Notes: generated by a model not told the origin, from the letters alone. Shown: positions 25,656 through 34,641, numbered from the stretch's first letter. The stretch: 64,000 bases of DNA from Candidatus Fermentibacteraceae bacterium (GCA_027067855.1 JAMOUX010000044.1:1-64000); one strand, 5' to 3'. Made by a program: numbers and translations.

Positions 25656-26019
25656 CGAAACTTTTTCCTTCCAGGTACTTTGAAAGAGCCAGAGTTCCAA
25701 TGAAGCTCTGAAGGCCCCAGGCGATGCCGATATCGATGTACCAGGAACGACCGGTCGCTATGCTCAGAACTGCGCAAAGACCTACTATCAGGATACCGAA
25801 AATATCTATGGCGACTATCCTGTCCGCGGCCGTCGGACCTCTCGTAACCCTGAACAGTACCATGAGGGAAGCCAATATCAGGATGTAGACCACCCTTCCC
25901 ACGAAACCTATGTGAGTCGGGTTGTTTTCAAAGAATACACTCCTGAACGGCAGGGCGATCACCAAGCCCATCAGGACCAGCAAAACTATCGTACCCAGGA
26001 TCCATCTGCCAAATATCAT
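25648..26019 (-). CDS. mnhF: Mrp/Mnh antiporter subunit F
   Basis: 123 residues, three helices. The core LMVLFRVTRGPTAADRIVAIDIFGILIVG carries the R-GP-T--DR--A-D signature of MnhF/MrpF. The start overlaps the mnhE stop (ATGA). MrpF is an essential small subunit of the ion-translocating module, here shared with a hydrogenase. Confidence 0.92.
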   Translation of the reverse strand: MIFGRWILGTIVLLVLMGLVIALPFRSVFFENNPTHIGFVGRVVYILILASLMVLFRVTRGPTAADRIVAIDIFGILIVGLCAVLSIATGRSWYIDIGIAWGLQSFIGTLALSKYLEGKSFDD

Positions 26020-26531
26020 CGTTCTACCGCTTTTTCTTCGAAAATCTTTTTGAGCATCGGTTCGAACCTGCTGCCTATTTCCTTGAAGGTGGTTTCAGGA
26101 TCGGTTCCCTTTACGTTTATCCAATGGATATAGAGTATACCGGCATCCTTATCTATGTCCACGGTAAGTGTACCCGGGGTAAGGGTTATGGAATTGGCGA
26201 GAAAAGTCAATCCGGTATCGGATTCGAGGCTGGTTTTCAATCTCACTATTCCCGGCCTTATGGGCAGGGAGGGATGTATTACCCTGTACGCCACGTCGAA
26301 GTTGGCCTTCATCAGCTCCCACACAAAGACCGGCACGTACCAGAAGAGAAAGTAGAAAACTCTGATCGGGTTGAAAAGCAAGTGAGGCCGCGTCATGAAG
26401 ATGGAGCCCATGATGGAGGCGACCAGGATGGAAACCAGTGCGCCGGCCACCATTTGCTGAGTATCCGGCACCCACGTGAAAATACACCAGACAGCGAAAG
26501 CGAAGATGAACATCATTATTCTGCTCTTCAT
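26016..26531 (-). CDS. mnhE: Mrp/Mnh antiporter subunit E
   Basis: About 171 residues: two or three N-terminal helices, then a soluble domain with IRPGIVRLKTSL and LANSITLTPGTLTVDI, the hallmark of MnhE/MrpE. ATG 26531 is preferred over a GTG 12 bases upstream; it begins one base after the mnhD stop. It lies in the central ion-pumping part of the operon. Confidence 0.92.
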   Translation of the reverse strand: MKSRIMMFIFAFAVWCIFTWVPDTQQMVAGALVSILVASIMGSIFMTRPHLLFNPIRVFYFLFWYVPVFVWELMKANFDVAYRVIHPSLPIRPGIVRLKTSLESDTGLTFLANSITLTPGTLTVDIDKDAGILYIHWINVKGTDPETTFKEIGSRFEPMLKKIFEEKAVER

Positions 26532-26532
26532 C

Positions 26533-28026
26533 TTACACCCCACCCATCCCGATAAGTACCCTTACCGCCGGCGACAGGAACATCTTCCGTACCTGGGGCA
26601 ACAACACCAATCCACCAAGTATGCACGCCAGAGCCAGTATGATAAGGGAAACCCGCATAAGAAGCGGGACCTCTTTTATCCCGGCGAGTTTCTCCTTCAA
26701 CTCTCCGAGAAAGGCGTAGCGAGTGATCCTGAACACGTAAACTATGGTGATGATGCTCATCAAGGCCGCCCAGGCGGCCAACTTCATGTGATGCGCCTGT
26801 ACCGCCGCTACGATAATCACCAGCTTACTCCAGAATCCCGCAAAAGGCGGTATTCCGGCAAGAGACATGGCACCGGCAAGAGCGGTGCCGCCGGTAACGG
26901 GCATCTTCCTGTTCAACCCGCCCATTTCCTTCATGTTCCTCGTCCCGGTCGAGTATTCCACGGCGCCCGAAGCCAGGAAAAGCAGGGATTTGAACATAGA
27001 GTGGTTGAAAAGGTGGAACAAGGCTCCCATTACGCCCAGCGGTGTTCCTATACCGAATCCCAGCATTATGTAACCCACCTGGCTGATGGAGCTGTACGCG
27101 AGCAGTCTCTTCATGTCCCACTGGCGAAGAGCCACCAGTGCTCCGACTCCCATGGATATCGCGGCGAGCACCAGGAGGATAATGGAAACCTGGTGAGGAA
27201 AACCGAAAACGTCAAAGAAGATCCTTGCGATGGTGTAGACTCCCAGGGCCTTTATCAATACGCCGGACAGCATCGCCGAAATCGGCGCCGGGGCCGATGG
27301 GTGGGCATCGGGAAGCCATGCATGGAAGGGAACCAGGGCCGCCTTCAGACCGAAACCCGTCAGGAGCAATCCGAAAACGAGATATACGAGCCCGCTGTAA
27401 TGGGTGCCGCTGAGAATCTCTCTCATATCACCCATGTTGAGCGTTCCCGTGGATGCGTAGAGAAATACCACCGCCAGAAGAATCAAGAGGGAAGCCATAC
27501 CCCCCATAACCGCGTACTTGAAGGATGCCTCCAGTTCCCTCTTTCCGACCCCGAACGCCACCAGCGCGTAGCTTGCTATCGATGCGATTTCTATGAACAC
27601 GTACATGTTGAACATGTCACCGGTTATCAGCACTCCGTTCATACCGGCAAGCATAAGAAGAAAGAGGGTGTAGAACTGCCATCTTCCCGTATACCTCTTC
27701 ATATAGCCGACGGCGTATATCGAAACCCACAGAGCGACGAAGTTCACTATCGCCAACATGAAGACGGTGAATCCGTCCAATACCAACCGGATCCCCACCA
27801 CCTTGCCCATAACCTCGGGAAAACTTCCCCATCCGCCCACGTTAACCGCAAAGGAAGCGCCCGGAGCCGTATCCAAAATAAAGTGAAGCGAAAGGCAGAA
27901 AGAAAACAGGGACGCGAGAACGCCCAGGAGATCGGGTATCCATCCCAGTCTTTTGAAAAGCGCCGCCAAGAATGCCCCCGCAAGCGGAACAGCAACGAAA
28001 AGAGGTATCATACCTTCGTTAATCAT
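26533..28026 (-). CDS. mnhD: Mrp/Mnh antiporter subunit D (MbhH/NuoN-like proton channel)
   Basis: 497 residues, about 14 helices. Key ion-path residues remain: the TM5 Glu in MYVFIEIASIASYAL and the TM7 Lys in GFGLKAALVPFHAWLPDAH. A further Lys lies in SGVLIKALGVYT, and His in LFHLFNHSMFKS. This subunit should therefore translocate ions. Both ends overlap neighbours by ATGA. It contrasts with the second antiporter-like subunit of this operon, which lacks the Glu. Confidence 0.93.
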   Translation of the reverse strand: MINEGMIPLFVAVPLAGAFLAALFKRLGWIPDLLGVLASLFSFCLSLHFILDTAPGASFAVNVGGWGSFPEVMGKVVGIRLVLDGFTVFMLAIVNFVALWVSIYAVGYMKRYTGRWQFYTLFLLMLAGMNGVLITGDMFNMYVFIEIASIASYALVAFGVGKRELEASFKYAVMGGMASLLILLAVVFLYASTGTLNMGDMREILSGTHYSGLVYLVFGLLLTGFGLKAALVPFHAWLPDAHPSAPAPISAMLSGVLIKALGVYTIARIFFDVFGFPHQVSIILLVLAAISMGVGALVALRQWDMKRLLAYSSISQVGYIMLGFGIGTPLGVMGALFHLFNHSMFKSLLFLASGAVEYSTGTRNMKEMGGLNRKMPVTGGTALAGAMSLAGIPPFAGFWSKLVIIVAAVQAHHMKLAAWAALMSIITIVYVFRITRYAFLGELKEKLAGIKEVPLLMRVSLIILALACILGGLVLLPQVRKMFLSPAVRVLIGMGGV

Positions 28027-28379
28027 CCCCTCAACTCCCGCATCCTCGTTATGTCAAAAGTGCCGTACTTGCCGTAGAGTCTTATGGCCAGGGCTATCAT
28101 AAAAGCAGTGGTTGCAAGTCCTATCACTATGGACGTGAGAACCAGTGCGTGGGGCAGTGGATCCACCATGACTTCTGGAAGTATCTCGCCGCGGTTCGGA
28201 GAAAAGATGGCGGCCCTGCCGCCGGCCTTGTAGGCCACCATCACCAGGAAAAGATTGACAGCGTACTCGGCTATGATGATACCAAGAATTATCTTGATGA
28301 TGTTCTTCTTGGAGAGTATGGCGAAGATACCGATGCAGAAAAGTACCAGGCAAAGTACGTATGGCATATACGCGTTCAT
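28023..28379 (-). CDS. mnhC: Mrp/Mnh antiporter subunit C (NuoK-like)
   Basis: 118 residues, three helices, with the NuoK-like core IIKIILGIIIAEYAVNLFLV (Glu in TM2) and the signature DPLPHALVLTSIVIGLATTAFM near residue 73. Both ends overlap neighbours in ATGA arrangements. It forms part of the membrane arm linking the hydrogenase core to the antiporter subunits. Confidence 0.93.
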   Translation of the reverse strand: MNAYMPYVLCLVLFCIGIFAILSKKNIIKIILGIIIAEYAVNLFLVMVAYKAGGRAAIFSPNRGEILPEVMVDPLPHALVLTSIVIGLATTAFMIALAIRLYGKYGTFDITRMRELRG

Positions 28380-28831
28380 TTCTTCTCCGCTTCGAATTTC
28401 TGCGCTGCAATGAGAGTCAGAAAGATTCCGAACAGCCCCGCGCCCACTTTCAAAGCTATCGCTATGTTCTCCAGCGGGATGATGCCTGCGCTGACGAGTT
28501 CGCCGGGTTCTCCGTCGGGATGCATGAAGTTCTTGAAGAATATCCCGTACTTCATGCCTATGAGGGCCAGGGCCAGGAACAACAAGGCTCCCATGGCCTC
28601 TATAACTCCGGTTCCCTCCTTGGAAAGAATACCGGAGGATACCCGTTTACCGAACGCAAGGTCCAGGTTTATGAAGGAGAGGGCGATTATCACTCCCCCG
28701 GCAAAACCTCCACCTGGAGTAATATGACCGTGCAGAACCACGTAAACTCCGTACAGCAGTATCAATCCGACAGTAAGCCTGGTCACCGTCTTGACGATGA
28801 CGGACATTCCCCGTTCCCGCTCTTTACTCAT
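28376..28831 (-). CDS. mnhB: Mrp/Mnh antiporter subunit B
   Basis: 151 residues, four helices, with the MnhB signature GLILLYGVYVVLHGHITPGGGFAGGVI near residues 23-50 (H-x-x-PGGGFxGG). It overlaps the MbhDE gene by eight bases upstream and mnhC by four downstream. Part of the Mrp module of the membrane complex. Confidence 0.93.
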   Translation of the reverse strand: MSKERERGMSVIVKTVTRLTVGLILLYGVYVVLHGHITPGGGFAGGVIIALSFINLDLAFGKRVSSGILSKEGTGVIEAMGALLFLALALIGMKYGIFFKNFMHPDGEPGELVSAGIIPLENIAIALKVGAGLFGIFLTLIAAQKFEAEKK

Positions 28832-29366
28832 CGTTCTCCTGCAAATCCTTCTTCCTGCCCATTTTTCTCATCACGGTGAGAACCCCCACAACCGCCGTGA
28901 AAAGCACCGTGGCCTCTCCAAGGGTATCGTAAGCCCTGTAATCCAGAATCACCGAAGTCACGACGTTCATCGCCCCGGTGCCCTCGAGCGCATTCAGAGG
29001 ATAAAACCTGGAAACCGCCATGAGAGGTTCACCGAACGGCGGCATGCCACTTTTGAAAATCAGTACCCCGGCATAAGTAGTCAGCACGAGGAAGATAAAC
29101 GCCACGAATGCCCCGAACGGCCTGTTTCCCAGGAACTTCGATGCTATGTCCCTGTGAAGCGTGGCCCTGATCAACAATATCACCGCCGCTATTTCCACCA
29201 CCAACTGCGTAAGAGCCACGTCGGGAGCTTTCAACAGGAGGAACACGACGGAAAGCCCCAATCCCACTACTCCCACGGCCACTACCGCGGAAAGCAGGTT
29301 CTTTACTTCAACGGCTATAACGGCTCCCGCAATCATCAGGCCGAGCAGAACGTACAACTCAATCAT
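28824..29366 (-). CDS. fused MbhD-MbhE-type membrane subunit (DUF4040 plus MrpA C-terminal domain)
   Basis: 180 residues in two parts. Residues 1-75 are the DUF4040/MbhD region (LLSAVVAVGVVGLGLSVVFLL, APDVALTQLVVEIAAVI). The rest is the MbhE-like domain (GTGAMNVVTSVILDYRAYDTLGEATVLF). In classical Mrp antiporters both form the C-terminal part of MrpA; in Pyrococcus-type MBH they are separate genes. Here they are one gene, detached from the NuoL-like part encoded just upstream. Confidence 0.88.
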   Translation of the reverse strand: MIELYVLLGLMIAGAVIAVEVKNLLSAVVAVGVVGLGLSVVFLLLKAPDVALTQLVVEIAAVILLIRATLHRDIASKFLGNRPFGAFVAFIFLVLTTYAGVLIFKSGMPPFGEPLMAVSRFYPLNALEGTGAMNVVTSVILDYRAYDTLGEATVLFTAVVGVLTVMRKMGRKKDLQENDE

Positions 29367-29384
29367 AATATTCCCAACACCCCG

Positions 29385-31079
29385 TCAAACAAGCACTACG
29401 CACAACACCACGAGACCCGCCAGGAACCACAGGAAGTACCTCGAAAGTACCCCGTTGTGCATGAACGATAAAATTATTCCGAAAGCACGAGCCGTTTTCT
29501 GCAGCACCTCGTAGAGATCGAAGAACTGTTTTTCGGCCAGGGAATACATGCTTTTCAGAAAACCAAGGTTCTTTATCGTACGGTAGAACTCGACGCCGGA
29601 CACCCGCATATCCGGGTGATCCTCCAGGGTTTCGCCCCCCACGAAGGGAGCTACCTCCCTGGCGTTTTTGAGAGTTCCCGCCATGTACACCAGGTAGCCG
29701 GCCAGGAAACCCAATATCATCACGACGGCTACTATCCCCGAATGCCATATACCGGGCATGGCGAACCCGGGCCCGATCTCGGGTCTGAAGTAATCATCGA
29801 AGGGAATTTTCCAGGCCAGTATTCCAAGTACGATGCATAGAAACGAAAGAACCGCCAGGGGAATCATCGTGGAGAAGTTTATCTTGCCGATCTTCCTCAT
29901 GGCCTTTTCGGACAATTCGGAGGGTTGGCCCAGGAAAATGGCGTGAACAAGTTTCATGAAGCTCGCGAGAGTCAGGGCGCTTCCCAGCATGGCCGCCACG
30001 AGCCACACTGCCCAGAGTCTTCCCCCGCTTTCGAGAATACCGTGGTACAGCATCCATTTAGATGCGAAACCGTTGAAGGGGGGAACACCGGATATCGAAA
30101 GCGAGCACACCAGGAAAGCGGCAAAGACCAGAGGCATCTTTTTGGCAAGCCCGCCCAGCTTCGACAGGTCGGAAGTACCGGTCACTCTTTCCACTTCCCC
30201 GCCGGCCATGAAAAGCCCCGTCTTGTATATGGTATTGTTGAACATGTGAAAGAGAGCGCCAGCGATTCCCACCGGATTCCCGGTTCCTATTCCGAGAACC
30301 ATGTACCCTACCTGGCTTACCGCGTGGTAACCCAGAAGTTTCTTGAAATCATGCTGTACCAGCGCCATCATCACGGCCGCCATGATGGTTATGCTGCCCA
30401 GCGCCATCAGTACGGTATTCATGGCCTGGTTCATGACGAAGACCTCCAGGGTCACCTTCGCCAGGAAATAGATACCCAGTATCTTGTCCAATGAAGCCGG
30501 AAGAAACGCCGTAACCGGAACGGGAGCGTTACGGGCGGTTTCGGGCAGCCAGGTATGGAACGGCATGGCGCCGGCCTTCGCGAAAGCGGCCGATGCAAGG
30601 CAGAGGTACGCTATCACCGCTCCGGTGCTGTTGAGTTTAATGCCCAGATTACCGATCGGCAACCTGAAAAGTCCTTCCAGCCCGGTTCCGCCGTCATAAC
30701 GTATACTCCATATAAGCACGATGCCCAGCAGTAATAAAACATCCGTACCACCTATTATCGCCAGGGCTTTTCCCGCCGCGTCCGGGGTTCCATCACCCCG
30801 TCCGAAGCCTATGAGCAAGTAGAGCATGAAACCGATAAATCCCCATAAGACCATGAGCACCATGAATGTAGTGGAGAAAAGAACGCCGAGGGTCGCGACG
30901 TACGTAAGCACCAGGTACGTGTAATATTTCCAGAGCCCCTTGACCCCCTTCATGTGTTTGAAAGAGTAGATCATGGTCAAAACGAAAAACATCGTTGCGA
31001 ACACGGCACACGTGCAGGAAAGAGGAGTTACTGCAAAATAACCGTCGGGGTTCCGCAGAACGTCCATCAGGTAACTCAT
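29385..31079 (-). CDS. NuoL/MrpA-N-like antiporter-type subunit lacking the TM5 glutamate
   Basis: 564 residues, about 14 helices plus a C-terminal extension. NuoL-type landmarks are AFAKAGAMPFHTWLPETARNAP (TM7 Lys), HDFKKLLGYHAVSQVGYM and FHMFNNTIYKTGLFM. At the TM5 position where relatives read W-E-x-x-G-x-x-x-YLLIGF, this protein reads WGFIGFMLYLLIGF, so Gly80 (codon 30842-30840) replaces the usual ion-path Glu. It may be structural, or pump by a different path. Its start overlaps the large-subunit stop (ATGA). With the next gene it makes up a split MrpA. Confidence 0.88.
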   Translation of the reverse strand: MSYLMDVLRNPDGYFAVTPLSCTCAVFATMFFVLTMIYSFKHMKGVKGLWKYYTYLVLTYVATLGVLFSTTFMVLMVLWGFIGFMLYLLIGFGRGDGTPDAAGKALAIIGGTDVLLLLGIVLIWSIRYDGGTGLEGLFRLPIGNLGIKLNSTGAVIAYLCLASAAFAKAGAMPFHTWLPETARNAPVPVTAFLPASLDKILGIYFLAKVTLEVFVMNQAMNTVLMALGSITIMAAVMMALVQHDFKKLLGYHAVSQVGYMVLGIGTGNPVGIAGALFHMFNNTIYKTGLFMAGGEVERVTGTSDLSKLGGLAKKMPLVFAAFLVCSLSISGVPPFNGFASKWMLYHGILESGGRLWAVWLVAAMLGSALTLASFMKLVHAIFLGQPSELSEKAMRKIGKINFSTMIPLAVLSFLCIVLGILAWKIPFDDYFRPEIGPGFAMPGIWHSGIVAVVMILGFLAGYLVYMAGTLKNAREVAPFVGGETLEDHPDMRVSGVEFYRTIKNLGFLKSMYSLAEKQFFDLYEVLQKTARAFGIILSFMHNGVLSRYFLWFLAGLVVLCVVLV

Positions 31080-32260
31080 CTTATCCCCATCCTCCGTTTC
31101 AGCCGTTCCGTTTTTTCACGACTGAGCCTTACCAGGTCGGTTCCGTCATACAGCATCTTCCCCTTCGTATCCTTTACAGCCAGTCTCTCGGTACAGCAGT
31201 AACACGGATCTATCGCGGCCAGGATGATGGTGGCGTCCGAAATGGTTTCACCTTTAACCGTAGCCTTGTAGGTGGGAAGATTCATGAATGTCGGGGCTCT
31301 GACCTTATGCCTCAACGGCCTGTTCGTACCGTCGCTCTTCACAAAATGAAAGGTTTCTCCCCTGGGAGCCTCAATGTGACCGATACCCTCGCCGGGAGGC
31401 ACGTCCTCTATGTTCGCGTCGATCTCACCCTCCGGCAACCTGTTAAGGCAATATTTCAGGATTTTGACCGATTCGAACATCTCCAGGATCCGAATCACGG
31501 CCTTGTCGAAAACATCACCGTTCCCGGTGACTATCATCTCCCATTCCATTTCCCGGTAGGCTCCGTAGGGCGAATCCTTCCTGACATCCCTGGCGACTCC
31601 GGATGCACGGGACGTGGGTCCCAGGGCGCTGAACTCTATCGCTTCCTGGTAGGTGAGCACCCCAACGCCCTTCAGCCTGGCGTGAAGCACCGGATCGTCC
31701 AGGACGGCTTTCTTCAGCATATCGAGAGTGGGGAGTATGGAATCTATCTTCTTGAGGCATACTGGAATATCCTCTTTTTTGATATCCCGTCGGACACCTC
31801 CGGGTTTGAACATGGCGTAGTTATTCCTGTTTCCCGAGAGGATTTCCATCACGTCCAGTATTTCCTCCCTGAGCTTCCAGGCCCACATATAAACCGTATT
31901 GTAACCCAGGAAGTGCCCCGCAAGGCCCAGCCACAGCAAGTGAGAATGAATTCTTTCGGCTTCCGCTATTATCGTTCTTATGTACTTCGCTCGTACGGGA
32001 ACTTCCATGGGGAATATGTCCTCCACGGCCCTGGTATAGGCGAAGGGATGGCTCGTGGAGCAGATACCGCAAATCCTTTCCACTACGAAGGTGCTGTTCT
32101 CGAAAGTCTTGCTCTCCGAAAGCTTCTCTATCCCCCTGTGGTTGTATCCTATTCTTACGTCTATGTCCACCACGGTCTCACCCTCCACCGTGAGGGTGAA
32201 AAACTCCGGCTCTTCCTGCAGAGGATGGTACGGGCCTATGGGTATTACGGTTCTGCCCAT
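31076..32260 (-). CDS. group 4 NiFe hydrogenase large (catalytic) subunit
   Basis: 394 residues, NuoD-like fold. All four Ni-binding cysteines are present: ERICGICSTSH near residue 62 and DPCYCCTER near residue 351. These separate it from respiratory complex I, where they are lost. The N-terminus EPEFFTLTVEGETVVDIDVRIGYNHRGIE is typical of Ech/CooH/Mbh enzymes. A 35-residue tail follows the C-terminal motif, fitting proteolytic maturation. No selenocysteine codon occurs at the Ni site. The enzyme evolves or oxidises H2 at the membrane's cytoplasmic side. Confidence 0.94.
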   Translation of the reverse strand: MGRTVIPIGPYHPLQEEPEFFTLTVEGETVVDIDVRIGYNHRGIEKLSESKTFENSTFVVERICGICSTSHPFAYTRAVEDIFPMEVPVRAKYIRTIIAEAERIHSHLLWLGLAGHFLGYNTVYMWAWKLREEILDVMEILSGNRNNYAMFKPGGVRRDIKKEDIPVCLKKIDSILPTLDMLKKAVLDDPVLHARLKGVGVLTYQEAIEFSALGPTSRASGVARDVRKDSPYGAYREMEWEMIVTGNGDVFDKAVIRILEMFESVKILKYCLNRLPEGEIDANIEDVPPGEGIGHIEAPRGETFHFVKSDGTNRPLRHKVRAPTFMNLPTYKATVKGETISDATIILAAIDPCYCCTERLAVKDTKGKMLYDGTDLVRLSREKTERLKRRMGIR

Positions 32261-32261
32261 A

Positions 32262-32735
32262 TCAGATCCCCCTCGTTCTGTCGGCCGATTCGTCCCATTC
32301 TTCGTAATCCTGCCTCAGCGGGTAGACGCATTCCGGCCAGTTGTCGGCGAGCAAAAGCCTCCTGGGATCCGGATGGCCGGTGAATGTGATTCCCAGGAGT
32401 TCGCTCATCTCCCTTTCGATCCAGTTGCACGCCTCTATCTCCCGGGCCAGGGAATCCACCACCGGGTTCTCCCTGTCCAGAAACACCCTGAGGGAAATAA
32501 TGAGGTTCACGTCCTCGACTATGAAATGGTAGAGAATCTCTATGTTCGGAGGCAGGTCCGTAGCCGACGCTATGTTGAACCTGGCACCCATGTTCCTGAA
32601 AAGGTAGGTACCTATCCCGACTATCGATTCGGGTTTTATCGTCACGTACAACCTGCTGCCGGACTTGTCGTAGTAATCGATGATATCATCGTTGAAACGG
32701 CTCGTGAAATCCAGCAGTACTTCTTCTCTAGTCAT
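32262..32735 (-). CDS. NuoC-like 30-kDa subunit of the hydrogenase
   Basis: About 157 residues with the NuoC/HycE-N signature IEREMSELLGITFTGHPDPRRLLLADNWP in the C-terminal half. This subunit braces the catalytic pair in group 4 hydrogenases. ATG 32735 overlaps the small-subunit gene end; a TTG at 32747 is a weaker alternative. Its stop is one base before the large-subunit start. Confidence 0.9.
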   Translation of the reverse strand: MTREEVLLDFTSRFNDDIIDYYDKSGSRLYVTIKPESIVGIGTYLFRNMGARFNIASATDLPPNIEILYHFIVEDVNLIISLRVFLDRENPVVDSLAREIEACNWIEREMSELLGITFTGHPDPRRLLLADNWPECVYPLRQDYEEWDESADRTRGI

Positions 32736-33156
32736 TTCCACTGCCAACCTTCTCGATGAGTTTCACCACTCCGGCAATGATCGCCTCCGGTTTTGGAGGA
32801 CATCCCGGAATGTAGACGTCGACCGGGATTATCTTGTCCAACGGCACCGGGCAGTTGTAACTGTCCTTGAAAATGCCCCTGGAAGCGGTACACGTTCCCA
32901 CGGCAACCACCAGGCACGGTTTTGGAACCTGCTCCCAAAGTTCCTTCATCCGCTCCACGGACATCCTGTTGCACGAACCGGTAACCAGCAGGACGTCGGC
33001 ATGCTTGATACTTCCCGCAAGGAGCATACCGAATCTCTCTATATCGAACCTGGGCGTGAGGCAATCCAATATCTCGATGTCGCAATTGTTGCAGCTGCCC
33101 GTAGAGAGGTGGAACACCCAGGGGGATTTCAGAAGAGCTTTCAACTTCAGGCTCAT
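32728..33156 (-). CDS. NiFe hydrogenase small subunit, NuoB-like
   Basis: 142 residues with the proximal [4Fe-4S] ligands in CNNCDIEILDCLTP (CxxC near residues 22-25), GTCTASRGIF and PGCPPKPEAI. It passes electrons to the NiFe site. The short NuoB-type form is usual in group 4 enzymes. It follows the NuoH-like gene by 25 bases. Confidence 0.93.
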   Translation of the reverse strand: MSLKLKALLKSPWVFHLSTGSCNNCDIEILDCLTPRFDIERFGMLLAGSIKHADVLLVTGSCNRMSVERMKELWEQVPKPCLVVAVGTCTASRGIFKDSYNCPVPLDKIIPVDVYIPGCPPKPEAIIAGVVKLIEKVGSGND

Positions 33157-33181
33157 GGTCGTTACGGCTCCACCCTTCCTT

Positions 33182-34096
33182 CTATATACCGTTCAGGGCC
33201 AGCACCACGGCGATCACCGCCAGGATCGTCACCGGACCCCAGAAGAACCTTACGGCCTGATCTATGCGGACCCTGGGATTCGTATTCCGAATCACGGTGA
33301 GAATCGCCACTATCCCCACGTATTCCAGGAGCGTACGGAAAAAACCCGGACCACTGAAACGAAGACCGCCGAAAAACAATACCAGGAGGAAAAAAGGCAG
33401 CGTGAACAGCAACATGCTCCTGGTAAGCTTGAAAATTCCCAAAGCCGGACCGGAATACTCGACCAACGGACCTTCCACTATCTCGGTTTCAGCTTCGGGA
33501 ATATCGAAAGGAACCATGGCCAGCTTGGCCTGTATGCACAGGATCGCCACCGCCAGCGCTATCATCCCCGAAATATGACCCGCGGTCATAAAGGACTTCT
33601 GACTCTCGATTATGTCACCCAATCCGAAACTTCCGGCCCAGATCACGGGCACCAGGATGGCCAGGATGAAAGGTAACTCATAGGCCACTACCAGTTTCAT
33701 CTCCCTCGAAGCTCCCAGGCTCGCCAGGGGGTTCCCCGAGGCAAAGCCGCCGAGGATTATACTCAGCGAGGGTATCGTCAGAAGGTAGACGGCCACTATC
33801 AAGTCGCCCATGAATCCCGCCGCATGCAACTGGTTCGCCCAGAGAACAGTGGAAGCCGATACGACTCCTGCAAAACCCAGCAACGGCGCGAACAGGAACA
33901 TTTCCCTGGCTGCTCCGGCGGGTATCACGGTCTCCTTGCCCAGCAGCTTGACGATATCTATGAGAGGCTGGAGAAAAGGAGGACCCACCCGGTACTGTAC
34001 CCTGGCGGTCACCTTTCTGTCTATCCAACTGGTCACCAGGCCCATCACGATGGTGACGACGAGTCCGAAAACCAGGAAGTAAAGCAAGAACATCAT
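33182..34096 (-). CDS. NuoH/HycD/EchB-like membrane anchor subunit
   Basis: 304 residues, about eight helices. Landmarks: SWIDRKVTARVQYRVGPPFLQPLIDIVKLLGKE at the N-terminus, ELPFILAILVPV, and MVPFDIPEAETEIVEGPLVEYSG, the conserved acidic loop of the family. It docks the hydrogenase to the membrane and begins the ion path. The start ATGATG overlaps the ferredoxin gene stop. Confidence 0.93.
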   Translation of the reverse strand: MMFLLYFLVFGLVVTIVMGLVTSWIDRKVTARVQYRVGPPFLQPLIDIVKLLGKETVIPAGAAREMFLFAPLLGFAGVVSASTVLWANQLHAAGFMGDLIVAVYLLTIPSLSIILGGFASGNPLASLGASREMKLVVAYELPFILAILVPVIWAGSFGLGDIIESQKSFMTAGHISGMIALAVAILCIQAKLAMVPFDIPEAETEIVEGPLVEYSGPALGIFKLTRSMLLFTLPFFLLVLFFGGLRFSGPGFFRTLLEYVGIVAILTVIRNTNPRVRIDQAVRFFWGPVTILAVIAVVLALNGI

Positions 34097-34635
34097 GCCC
34101 TGCTCCTGTCCCAGTGGGTGGAATGTACCACGAGCCTTTCACCGAGCCCGAATACGTTCTCTCCCTCTATTTCACCCTCTACCACCGACAGGGCCCCGTA
34201 CGGGCACGTGGGGACGCAGGTGTATTCCCCGCGGCCCCGGCAATAGTCGCAGATGTCGGCCATCCCGGGAAGAATCTCGGGGTATATGGTTCCATACGGA
34301 CAAGCATGGGAACAAGACCTGCAGGAGACGCACCTCATGGTATGCCTTACAAGAACGCCGTCCTCGCGTTTTTCGATGGCATCCTTGGGACAGACGTTCA
34401 CGCAATGGGGCTCCAGGCACCTGCGGCAAACCAGGGCATACGTGGCCAGTTCGATCAGCGAGATGATGCCGTTGTTGTAGGGATGGAAAAAGTAGCTGCA
34501 TTCAACCACGCAACCCCCGCACTTGTCGGAACTGCATATGTCCAGGTCTATTAAGAGCCTTCTGCCGTCCTTTCTTTTCCTGACGGCATTCATATCTCCA
34601 TGAAGCTGGTCTATGCTTGTCCCGTTCCTATCCAT
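34093..34635 (-). CDS. four-cluster ferredoxin-like electron-transfer subunit (HycB/CooF type)
   Basis: About 180 residues with four cysteine sets: CSSDKCGGCVVEC, CRRCLEPHCVNVCP, CVSCRSCSHACP and CDYCRGRGEYTCVPTCP. This spacing is that of HycB/CooF/DMSO-reductase-B-like proteins binding four [4Fe-4S] clusters. It probably wires the HydB/HydG module to the membrane hydrogenase. ATG 34635 has AGGTG at good distance; a GTG six bases upstream is less likely. It lies 6 bases after hydG. Confidence 0.9.
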   Translation of the reverse strand: MDRNGTSIDQLHGDMNAVRKRKDGRRLLIDLDICSSDKCGGCVVECSYFFHPYNNGIISLIELATYALVCRRCLEPHCVNVCPKDAIEKREDGVLVRHTMRCVSCRSCSHACPYGTIYPEILPGMADICDYCRGRGEYTCVPTCPYGALSVVEGEIEGENVFGLGERLVVHSTHWDRSRA

Positions 34636-34641
34636 GATCAC

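Noticed and set aside
31076-32260. Selenocysteine in the NiFe large subunit (NiFeSe type)
   Set aside because: All four Ni-ligand positions are encoded by Cys codons (CGIC and CYCC); no in-frame TGA occurs.
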